Assembly (NCBI GenBank): GCA_019188255.1 | Contig: JAETXT010000007.1 | Span: 4,092,001 to 4,156,000 of the forward strand | Direction of reading: 5' to 3' | DNA length: 64,000 nucleotides | DNA from: Verticillium longisporum | Taxonomy: Eukaryota > Ascomycota > Sordariomycetes > Glomerellales > Plectosphaerellaceae | Shown here: piece after piece, positions 1-9,947 of the stretch | Layout: each line of letters starts with the position of its first letter | Position numbering within the stretch: the first letter of the stretch is position 1 | The notes under the pieces: generated by a model | Database searches by the model: none | What the model saw: only the letters and a program-made list of their open reading frames with translations | What the model was told of the DNA's origin: nothing | Program-made: the position numbers and the translations under genes

Positions 1-1075
1 TTCGCCGACACGCTCTTCAGGTTCAACTCCACTCCGGAGGTTGAGGCAAGGTCGCTGGATGAAATCCATGACGCTGCCCTTGCTGAAGACGGCCGAGACG
101 AACCAGCAAGACGCCCTCAAGCAGGCGTTTGAGGCCCGATTTTCTGGCATGACTCTCAACGTTACTGTCGACCTTTCCAAGTACCATGACGCCGCTTTCG
201 ATGACGACTGGCAAATGGAAACGTCACCGTCGACTCGATCATACTACAGACCGTCCACGACTATCCCCGCTGGGCGGACGAGGGCGCTCTGCTGAACTAC
301 GCACCTTTGGGATTTGACGAGATCACACCAGCCTATAAGGACTCTGTCGGCGCATCCTGGTACGACATAGTCATATTCTTTTGGTCAACCATTTACAACA
401 CCAAGAAGCTGCCGAGCATCAACATCAGGGAATGGGATGACTACCTCCAGCCAGAGCTCAAGAATAAGTTCATGTTGACCTACACTAACGATGACGACGC
501 CGTTCTCTACGCCTTTGATCTCATGTAAGTCTTGCTGTGCCCCTGCCTTTCTGGGCGTTGACGCATCGGCTGACACGCAGCGCAGCCTCCAACGCTACGG
601 AGTCGCTTGGTTCGACGCCCTGCTCGCCCAGAACCCTCGCTGGGTCCGCGGCACGGCGACGCCAAACACGATCCTCTCAGCCGCCAACACGACGCAGGCC
701 GCCACGTTCACGTCGTCCATCGGATACCAGGCGCCGACAGGCATCAACATGACGCTTCCCGAGCAGGGCTTCTTCGTGTCCTGGCCCCAGACGGCCGCGA
801 TCCCCAAGGATGCGCCTCACCCCGAGGGCGCGAAGCTGCTGCACAGTTACATCTTGTCGCCCGAGTACCAGCAGCTGCAGGGCTGGTCGGTGCGACGCGA
901 CGTGCCTCTGCCGGACGGCTTTCCCTGGGGCGCGCTCGAGACGCTCAACTCGACCAACACGGCCGCCTTCATGGACTGGATGATGGACAGAGAGGAGGTC
1001 GGGAGGTTGAGGGACTGGGTCGAGAGACGGATCGGCACGGCGCAGGGACTCAGCCCTCTCGTGGAAAATTTGTAA
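1..1075 (+). CDS. ABC-type Fe3+ transport-like periplasmic-binding protein, 5' partial and frame-disrupted
   Basis: Fungal secreted relative of bacterial iron-type ABC substrate-binding proteins; its role in fungi is poorly defined. The start and any signal peptide lie left of the window. Conserved-looking segments are DETNQQDALKQAFE-like (frame 2, about 95-205), LANGNVTVDSIILQTVHDYPRW (starting at 208, frame 1) and ALLAQNPRWVRGTA after the intron. The intron is 525-585 with donor gtaagt, branch-like gctgac and acceptor cag; it joins AT to C and continues to the stop at 1073-1075. The frame is broken twice: frame 1 up to about 100, frame 2 to about 205, then frame 1 again. Near 100 a segment that usually carries a Trp-His-Gly-Gly motif seems missing. 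Either this copy is decaying or the sequence has local errors. Family assignment is moderate; the frame conflict is directly visible. Confidence 0.6.
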
Positions 1076-1612
1076 CAACCATGCCTGGAGCCCGTTCGCC
1101 TTCAAGGTGGAAGCCTTTTGCTATTGAGAATGAGCAAGTTGTTGGTGCTGCTTTGTCTTCTTGCGCTGTGTACTGTCCTGCTGAACTATTTTCAAGGAGT
1201 GGTGCAGCAAACCAAGATTGGCAGGCAGAGCAGGCAGGTCATATCTGTACAGGATTCAGGGTCTTAGTGGGCCTCATTGGGCCTCATTGGGCCTAGACCT
1301 GCAGCTGCAGGGGAAGGTAGCACCCGGAACCCGGCATCTGTCACCTGGCAGGTACGCCAAACTGCCGGACCCGTAACCCCGTAGCCCTGTATGGGAAAAT
1401 GACCTTGACACGAACCAACGCGTCTTGCTTCGTGGCCTGGGCTTCCAATGCCCATCTGATTCCCCTTCACCTATGCTAGCCTCGTCTCATATCTTTCATT
1501 CTTCACTACTAGAATTCAATTCTAGAAAAGGCTCTACAGCCCACACTATTGCATCTTTCAGATCCATAGGCTGGGTCGACAGTCCTACAACCCCCCCGTC
1601 TGTTCCCCCAGC
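1076..1612. other. Intergenic, with a short direct repeat
   Basis: The interval holds the 3' region of the binding-protein gene and the promoter of the helicase. A 10-bp unit gggcctcatt is repeated twice, followed by gggcct (about 1269-1294). No other gene-like signal was seen. Confidence 0.5.
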
Positions 1613-4600
1613 ATGTCAGTTCCAAAGAGGTCTCACGACGTCATCGACCTCACAGACGATGCCGACGAAGGCGGTGGTAGGAACGAAACCTTCTCAGGAG
1701 CGCCTCAACGCAAGAGACATGCTCCGTCATCACACCCCTCGCAGAGCTCACCAAGTCGAGGACGCAAACCTTCATCCCAGCCGAGCTTGAGCCAAAGACA
1801 CAACGCCACTTCTACGTCTCAGTCATCCTGGAGTCCACAGGTGTCCCAACATTGGGCACCCCAGAATGGCAGGGTCTATGCATCATCGTCTCAGCCCATC
1901 GCGGATGACGTCGAGGTCATTGACCTCACGCAGTCCAATGATGAACCGCCCATGGAATTTTACGGATCATTGCGTACGTTTGCCTTGACATGCTTCTCAT
2001 ACTGGTCTCTTGACCAGGCAATCACATCAAACTGACTCTGCGGCAGCTACCAAGGTTGTTGGTGTTCGATATTATGCTGGCAACGCCTCGGCGGGAGAGA
2101 TCGTGCTGTGCAACCGAGAACCTCATAATCAGGTATGCGACTGACCTCCTAGCGCCATGCTGGACTGCCGTGTGGCTGTGGCGGCACGGAACCATGACAT
2201 TGACGGGGGCAACAGTACGATTCAAATGCTCTGCAAGTGACCAATGTTTTGGGAGACCAGATTGGACACATACCGCGCAATGTGGCTGCCAAACTCGCAC
2301 CTTACCTGGTGAGTCCTTGGCCGCCCCAGCTTCCGACGAAGCACAGATGGGAAGCTGCACAGCTGACGGCCATCCTAGGATCGAGGCGAGATAATACTAG
2401 AGTGCCAACTGAGCGGCGAGATGAATTTCTACGATTGTCCCATACGCCTGAGGGTCTACGGTCCAAGTGATCGTGCCGCCCGCAGAGCGCTGGAAGACCG
2501 CCTCAAAAAAGACAGGATTTTCAAGGCTGCCGAGCTCAGCTCAAGTAGGGCTGAGGCCGAGGCGAGACGTGACGGGCAAGCTCGCGGCGAAGGATTTCGC
2601 GGAGCCGGGACAGAGACGAACGCTCACCTCAAAGCGAGGGCTGACGCTGCCGAGCTGCGTATGCAGCAGGCTCTTAACGCGACGAAGTATGAACCGCCCG
2701 AGGGTGCAACCATGGTGGATCTCGTGGCAACGAGCGAGACGATTGATGTACGCAAGGGTGCGGATGCCATCAAAACCATGACCGAAGAGCAAATGGCTGC
2801 CATGCCCATGGCGGACGAGCCGGCCTTTTTGGTGTCGAAACTGCTTCCGTATCAGCTGCAAGGCTTGCACTGGATGCTTGCTCAAGAAGACCCCCAGCTC
2901 CCGAAGAAGGATTCCTCCGATTCTGTCCAACTGTGGAGATGGCACCAAAACAAGCGCGGCATGGTCAATATGGCAACGAAATTCTCCGTCGCCGGTGAGG
3001 CGAAGCTGCTGTCAGGCGGGATTGTGAGTTTTTCTTCCAGCCTGGATTTGGCGTACAAGTTGCTGACGATGGTTCTCCAAAGCTTGCCGATGACATGGGT
3101 CTCGGAAAGACATTGCAGGTGATCAGCTTGATCCTTTCGGGCACAGGCAGCGGCCCGACCCTGATCGTGGCGCCCGTGAGCGTTATGAGCAACTGGCAAC
3201 AGCAATTCGATGCACACGTTCGCAAGGACAAGGCACCGAAAATTCACATCCACCACGGCTCTGCGGCCTCTGAAGAGTTGTCCGGGTACGACATTGTCAT
3301 CACAAGCTACGGAAAACTCGCCAAGGAGCGTCTGGAGACGACGGATTCTGCTCGTGGACCGTTGATGAGTGTTGATTGGAGGCGAGTCGTGCTCGACGAG
3401 GGCCATATCATCCGCAACGCGAAGACTCAGGCAGCCCGGGCGGCCTGCCAGCTCAAGGCCGCGTCTCGGTGGGTGCTCACCGGCACGCCAATGTAAGTTT
3501 GTCCTCTGGTTGAAAAACCTCGAATCACAAGAGAGAACATGTGCTTACGAATCCAGCGTCAACAATCTCCAGGATCTCCAATCAATGCTGTCGTTCCTCC
3601 ATATGACGGGCGGCGTCGAGCAGCCGACCATTTTCAACACGGTCATCACGCGACCCCTGACCTGGGGGCACAAGAGAGCGGAAGCCCTTCTCCAAAATAT
3701 TATGCACGATTTGTGCCTTCGCCGGAGGAAGGACATGGCTTTTGTCGACCTTAAACTCCCGCCCAAGACAGAGTATGTGCATCGAATCACGTTCAGGAGT
3801 GACGAGAGCGAAAAGTACAAGGTGCTGCTGCAAGAGGCGCAGGGCGTCCTCCAGGAATACCAGAGTCAGGCCAGGACTGGCCGCGTGCCATTCCAGAGCG
3901 TCCTGGAGAAGCTGCTACGCCTGCGGCAGACATGCAATCATTGGACGCTCTGTCGTGCTCGTATAGACGACTTGCTCAAGGTCCTCGAGGGCCAAGACGT
4001 CGTGGTCCTCAACGACAAGAACAAGGCGGTCTTGCAGCAGGCGCTGCGGCTGTTCATCGAGACGCAGGAGGACTGCCCCATCTGCTTTGACACGCTCAGC
4101 GAGCCCGTCATTACGCACTGCAAGCATGTCTACTGCCGGAGGTGCATCACCAAGGTCATTGAGCTGCAGAGGAAGTGCCCCATGTGCCGACAGCCGCTGG
4201 GCGTGGATAGTCTGCTCGAGCCGGCCCCCGAGGAAGGCCAGGACGATGACGCCAATGCGTTCGACGGCGAAACCCAGAGCTCCAAGACGGAGGCACTGCT
4301 GAAGATTGTTCAGGCGACGTGCAAGGACCCCCAGTCCAAGGTTGTCATCTTCTCGCAGTGGACGTCGTTCCTCAACATCATCCAGACCCAGATCGAGGAG
4401 GCAGGGCTCAAGTGGACGCGCATCGACGGCAGCATGAAGCCCGACAAGCGCGATGCCGCCATCGCGGCGCTGTATGACGACGCCGACACGAAGGTCATGC
4501 TCGCCAGTCTGGCTGTGTGCAGCGCCGGCCACACCCTCGTCTCGGCCGACCCGGTCATTCTGGCGGACAGCTGGTGGGCGCCGGCCATCGAGGACCAGGC

Positions 4601-4808
4601 CGTCGACCGCGTGCACCGGCTGGGCCAGAAGCGGCCGACGACGGTGTGGCGCCTTGTCATGGAGAACACAATCGAAGAGCAGGTGCTGGAGATTCAGGCG
4701 GCGAAGCGGCAGCTTATCAGCAAGGCTTTCCAGGAGAAGAGCAGGGAGAAGAAAACGAAGGAGACGCGTATGGCGGACATTGTCAAGCTATTGGGATGGC
4801 CTTCCTAG
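1613..4808 (+). CDS. HIRAN-SNF2-RING helicase, HLTF/Rad5-like
   Basis: Predicted SWI2/SNF2 ATPase and RING E3 ligase acting on damaged or stalled replication forks or on chromatin. Six exons: 1613-1973, 2047-2132, 2216-2308, 2379-3023, 3083-3492, 3557-4808; 948 aa, all junctions in frame. Order: two SUMO-interacting-like motifs (VIDLTDD near residue 10, VIDLTQSND near 102), a HIRAN domain (about 112-185, FYGSLPTKVVGVRYYAG, spliced), Walker A DDMGLGKT (about 397-404), DEGH box (about 498), a C3HC4 RING (about 705-742, CPICF...CKH...CRRC...CPMC) inserted before the second RecA lobe, and motif VI DQAVDRVHRLGQ. HIRAN plus RING fits the HLTF/Rad5 family; the SUMO motifs also recall Uls1-type translocases. 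Which fungal orthologue this is stays open. Confidence 0.9.
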
Positions 4809-5313
4809 GGGCTGCAGATGGGATGTACGATGTATCAAGAGCGCAGGCGGGACGTTCATGATGTACAAACTGGCTTGTCGAACGTCCTCTGGTACGTACC
4901 TTAGGTAACAAGAGCCCGGCATATAGGACACAAGCGTCACGTTAGCGATTCGGCCGTTGTCATGGACAGGTCTCATGAATAAAACTTAGAGCATTTCACA
5001 AGAACCGCTTCTGAAATCTGAAGACAGAAGGCGTACAAGGCACCTAGGCCTAGGTAGGTAGATAGTCCAAGGCAAGACGAAAGGGGGCTCAGGGAACTCT
5101 GCTCTGTGGTGGGCGAGGTGGGGGCAGCCATGCAGGAAGCCCCGCGCCAAGGCGCCGCAGACTTTATTTTAGTGAATTCGACATCGACCCAAAGTCGACC
5201 GCGGGGCACCATCTCTGCATCGCCAGAGCGTCGACAACCCTCGGAGGATTTTTCCCCCTTTTCGACGACTGACTGAAGACCTGGTCTTTGACCGAATACT
5301 ACAGAATCAAACC
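4809..5313. other. Intergenic between helicase and TYW1
   Basis: The TYW1 promoter and helicase 3' region. Two members of the dispersed AGGTA/GGTACC motif family occur, at about 4891-4908 (ggtacgtaccttaggtaa) and 5041-5064 (cacctaggcctaggtaggta). Nothing else was recognised. Confidence 0.5.
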
Positions 5314-7771
5314 ATGTCTGGTTCCCGGGACGGCTGGGCTTTGATGCCCCTGCTCAACGGTAGGAGAATCTGCCCTTCTTGCCCTTCCTAGTCCACCTAG
5401 CCAATCGACTCGTGCGCAAAGTTGCTGACGATGCTACCGAAATGTTCCAGACCTCCACGATGCATGGCAGCAGGTTCGCGTCCCTGTGCTGCTCGTCGTC
5501 GCTCTCGGCCTCGTCGGCCTCCGAATCTATCTCCAGGTCACCGGCGAAAAACCCGAACAGCTCAAGGCCCTGCCCAAGAAGCTCGCCGCCGACGAGACAG
5601 TCGCCGAGAAGGCGGCCCTCGCGCGCGATGCGAAAGCCGAAAAGCCCCCCGTCGTCGTCGTCGCTGAAGCCTCTGGTGCACCCAGAGCACCCAAGACGAC
5701 CAGCGGCCCGAGGCGAGTCAAAGGCGGCGTCGTGCGCCGCAGGTCCTCAGACGACAACGTCGACCAGCCGCCGCGCCGCATCCAGCCGCTCATCTTCTTC
5801 TCGAGCATCACGGCCACGACGCCCAAGATTGCCAAGCAGTTCGCCGAGGACCTCGGGCGCGACATGCACAAGGCGGCGCCCGAGACGCGCTGCACGTTCG
5901 AGGCGCCCGAGCTCCTCGACCTCGCCGAGGTCGACTTTGACGACTACTTCGTCACGCCGCCCCCGGCCAAGGGCGACGTCGAGCTGCTGTACCTGTTCCT
6001 GCTGCCGAGCTTCAACATTGACACCATCAACGACACCTTCCTCGAGCACCTCAAGGAGATCCACCACGACTTTAGGATCGACACGGCCCCGCTCGCCCCG
6101 CTGCTCGGCTACTCCGTCTTTGGCTTTGGCGACCGCGAGGGCTGGCCCAACGAGCAGGAGGGCTTCTGCTTCCAGGCGAAGGAGCTCGACAAGTGGATGG
6201 CGAGGCTGACGGGCAGGAAGCGAGCTGCGCCCGTCGGCATGGGCGACCCCAAGACGGACTACGCCGAGCGACTGGCGGAATGGTCCGAGGGTATCATCGA
6301 GATTCTGGGCCAGCTGGCGCGCACGGGCGGTCTTGGCGAGGGCATGCCGGGCAGCGGTGCGCCTGTCGAGAGCGACGAGGAGGATGCTGACGAGGAAGAC
6401 GACGATGAGACCCTGGTCGAGGACGGCGAAGCCAAGCCGGAGAAACTGAAGAATAGCAAGAACCTCGAAGACGTCGAGGATCTGGGCCGCATCATGAAGG
6501 ACTCCAGACCCGACTCGGTGCCGGCTAAAGGAAAGGGGGCGCCCATCGCTGTCGACTTTACGACCTACGGCAAGACGGCGGCCAAGAAGGCGGCGCCCGC
6601 TCCTCCGACGGTCAAGGAGATGGTGCCCAGAAACTCGCCCACCTATGCCTCGCTCACAAAGCAGGGCTACACCATTGTCGGCTCACACTCGGGCGTCAAG
6701 ATCTGTCGGTGGACAAAATCGGCCCTGCGCGGTCGCGGGTCCTGCTACAAGTTCTCGTTCTACGGCATCGCCTCGCACCAGTGCATGGAAACGACGCCGT
6801 CGCTGTCCTGCTCCAACAAGTGCGTCTTCTGCTGGCGCCACGGCACGAACCCGGTCGGCACGACGTGGCGCTGGGTCGTCGACCCGCCCGAGGACATTTT
6901 CAACGGCGTCAAGGCGGGCCACTACCAAAAGATCAAGGTGCTCCGCGGCATGGCGGGCGTGCGCGCCGACCGGTACGCCGAGGCGCTGCGGATCCGCCAC
7001 TGCGCGCTGTCCCTCGTGGGCGAGCCCATCTTTTACCCGCACATCAACGAGTTCCTCGCCATGCTGCACGCCGAGCGCATCTCGTCGTTCCTCGTCTGCA
7101 ACGCGCAGCACCCGGACCAGCTCGCGTCGCTGCGCGCCGTGACGCAGCTCTACGTGTCCATCGACGCCGCCGACAAGGAGTCGCTGCGGCGCATCGACCG
7201 GCCGCTGCACCGCGACTTTTGGGAGCGCTTCATGCGCTGCCTCGACATTCTGCGCGAGCGCCGCCTCAAGCAGCGCACCGTCTACCGCCTGACGCTGGTC
7301 AAGGGCTTCAACGTCGACGACGAGGTCGACGGCTACGCCGCCCTCGTCGAGCGCGGCCTGCCCTGCTTCATCGAGGTCAAGGGCGTCACCTACTGCGGCA
7401 CCTCGACCGCCTCCAACGCCGGCCTCAGCATGAGCAACGTGCCGTGGTACTGGGAGGTCTGCGACTTTGACAAGAAGCTCGAGGCGCGCCTCGCCGACAA
7501 GGGCCTCCGCTACGGCATCGCCGCCGAGCACGCCCACAGCTGCTGCATCCTGCTGGCGAGCGACCGCTTCCGCGTCGACGGCAAGTGGCACACCACCATT
7601 GACTACCAGCGCTTCTTCGAGCTGCTCGAGGAGAGGGGGCCCGACGGCGACTGGCGCGCCGAGGACTACATGGGGCCCGCGACGCCCGAGTGGGCCACCT
7701 GGGGCAACGGCGGCTTCGACCCCCGTGACGACCGCGTCGACAGGAAGGGCCGGAAGATTGAAGCCAAATGA
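5314..7771 (+). CDS. TYW1: tRNA wybutosine-synthesising protein 1 (4-demethylwyosine synthase)
   Basis: Radical-SAM enzyme that makes the tricyclic base of wybutosine at position 37 of tRNA-Phe from N1-methylguanosine and pyruvate. Exons 5314-5359 and 5451-7771; 788 aa. The ATG at 5314 gives a short first exon (MSGSRDGWALMPLLN) that splices in frame. A hydrophobic segment near residues 22-38 (VPVLLVVALGLVGLRIYL) suggests membrane anchoring. A flavodoxin-like domain follows (about 105-270, FFSSITATTPKIAKQFA), then an acidic linker, then the radical-SAM domain with CSNKCVFC (CX3CX2C, about 469-476) and a TYW1-type C-terminus. Length is close to the yeast protein. The frame is intact over 2.3 kb. 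Confidence 0.95.
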
Positions 7772-8337
7772 GTATTTTGCAACCTAAAAGTCAAAATGGA
7801 AGTTCAAAAAAGACGATTCATGACAACCTCACGTATATGCCCCCGAATGCCCATGGTCCCTGTGAACAATGACAGCAAGATGGCGCCAATCGAAAACAAA
7901 AACTTGACAACCTGCGCACGACGCATAGTAGGGCAATTAAACGTGTATTGTCCGCGGACGCGCCGCCTCGGGCTACGCATACCCTTTCACTTTTTGACAA
8001 AACTCCCTCCCCTACCTTCTCCCCCAATCATCAGTATACAGTTGGCTACCACGCGGGCGTCTCCTCCCCGCGGGTCCCTCTATCAAACAGCGCATTCGGC
8101 TGGTATGGTACAATCAAAGACGTCGTAAATCCTTGTGGGTCAGGATTGCCCCTAATGCCGGCTATCGCTGAGAAACATGCTGCACGAGGGGGTCGTTCCT
8201 GCGATGTCCGGCTTCGGAGTGGGTGTTTTGTTTTTTTGGGCGGTGGTACAGAGTGGAGGAGTTGGATCGTTCGGGCCAGGCCCTTCGAGGTGTGTTCGAC
8301 GGGAACGACCCTGGATTTCGTGGACGTCACGGGCGCT
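7772..8337. other. Intergenic, convergent 3' ends
   Basis: Space between the convergent TYW1 and TOM20 genes, so 3' UTRs are expected. An AT-richer stretch with A-runs follows the TYW1 stop. No gene-like signal was seen. Confidence 0.5.
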
Positions 8338-9240
8338 TTAGTCGAGTCCGACGGTGGGCATGTCGGACAGGTTAGGGCCGCTGCTGCCGGTGTAGGAGCC
8401 CTGGCCGCCGGAGCTAATCTTCAGATCAGAGTCGGAGGCGATCATCTCGGCGAGGATGTCGAGAACGGGCTGTGGTGCGATTAGCGTCTGCAAGCGAATT
8501 CGGTTCAAGTCACGATAAGAGTGGTCTCGCATACCTTGGGGACCGTCTTGTCGTAGATGCTGATCAGGTCGTTGGGGGTAGGGTAGACCTTGAGGCCCTT
8601 GTAGAAAGCAAGAGCGGCCTCGACGACGTGGTTGGCTATTGTTTCGCAGCGGTCAGCTTCCGATCATGCTGCTATCCATCTTTGTAGCCAGGCTGGCCCA
8701 ACGGGGGCAGAGAAGCAATGGCAAACTCACGATCGGCGGCCAGAGTCTCGCCCTCGGAGACCTGTTGCAGGAAGTAGGCCTCGCGGCCCTCGACATCCTC
8801 GGGGAAGCCCTCCTCCTTAGCCTGGACAACGGCCTGGGCGATAGCCTGGCAGGCGGACGGTCACGAGCAGGGCCTCCTCCTACTCGGCGCGGTGCTGCCT
8901 GCGCTCGTTGCGGCGGAGGTCACGACGGAAGTTGGCGTTGGCGCGGCGCTGGTAGTCGAAGTAGAAGAGGTAGGCTGAAGAGGTGCATGCCGGTTAGCGG
9001 ACGATGGCCTTGTGTGTAGAGTGGACGGTCCATGTGACAACGAGGCGCATGGTGCTTGTGATACCAGAGACGACGCAATGTAGACAGCCAAGGAGCTGCT
9101 TGACGGTTGCTGATGATGCCTCGGCCGAGCTCTCATGTACTTCCTCAAGCCCTGGTAAGGAGGCTGATAAGAAACTTACCAACAACGCCGGTCGCGGCAG
9201 CGGCGACGGATGCCGTCACTATCGTGGATGATTGAACCAT
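8338..9240 (-). CDS. TOM20: Mitochondrial import receptor Tom20, frame-disrupted
   Basis: Outer-membrane receptor that recognises mitochondrial presequences. Exons on the minus strand: 9240-9180, 8974-8731, 8635-8535, 8469-8338. The N-terminus ([20 protein letters not shown]) is the membrane anchor; [20 protein letters not shown] follows; the TPR-like core is [19 protein letters not shown] and [16 protein letters not shown]; the end is [10 protein letters not shown]...GLD. All three introns have canonical ends. Exon 2 does not read through: a TAG stands at 8882-8880 after RRQHRAE, and between there and about 8850 the frame must shift by one base to reach [13 protein letters not shown]. Exon 2 (244 nt) has one base too many for its flanking phases. 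No intron of credible length removes the problem. A corrected protein would be about 178 aa, normal for the family. Confidence 0.85.
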
Positions 9241-9947
9241 GGTGAAATGAAGATGGAACGAAGGGGCCTCGAAAGAAAAAAAAAAGACGGTGACGAGAAA
9301 TCCAAGCGGTGGATGATCGATGGCAGACGTCGGAGCGGACTCGGTCTAGGAGCTGGTCGTCAAAGAATTAAGGGTGGTGACGAGATGGGGGAGCGTCGGG
9401 GGGTGATAGGTCGAGTGTCGAGAAATGAAGCTGGTTTATCGGCCAAGCACTCGGTAAGGCGCTCGATTGATGGAGCTCTGTTACCAATTTTTTTAGTTGG
9501 TCTTGAGCCGGGGTCTCGCGCGTCAGTGCAGCACCACGCCAGCGAGGCCTTGTCCGATGCATGTGTGTTCGGCTAAACATCGCCAAAACCGTGAGCTCTG
9601 GCAGAGAAACATCCACGCCGACCCACGGACGCTGGACAGCCTGTACTGCAACTAAAGGTACCTTACCTACCTCCTGTACAGAGGGTACAGAGGGTACAGG
9701 CTACTGACCCCCGAAAGCTGTTCCCCACACAGGCCGAGCCTGAGCTGCCAGAGCTCAGTCAACAACGACCCCCGGTCCTGACGAAACACGACCTAACTGC
9801 CACCCTATTCAACCCCAGGTTGATGCGTCTCGTCAATGCCACCACGCCGGAAGTGAATGTGAGCAGTGGCATCTCGATCACCACCGACGAGCTCGCCTCT
9901 TCCGTTCCACAGCCTCCGGTCCAACACTCACCCGTTCGGCCCATCCA
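9241..9947. other. Divergent TOM20/EXO84 promoter region
   Basis: Shared upstream region of two divergent genes. It holds an AGGTA/GGTACC-type element with a tandem gggtacaga-like repeat at about 9656-9700. No ORF here looks coding. Confidence 0.5.

Noticed and set aside
6683..7591. Long minus-strand frame over TYW1
   Set aside because: Antisense shadow of the radical-SAM domain in GC-rich codons.
8843..8882. A tiny intron that would remove the TOM20 lesion
   Set aside because: The only GT...AG option is about 38 nt and leaves the wrong phase.
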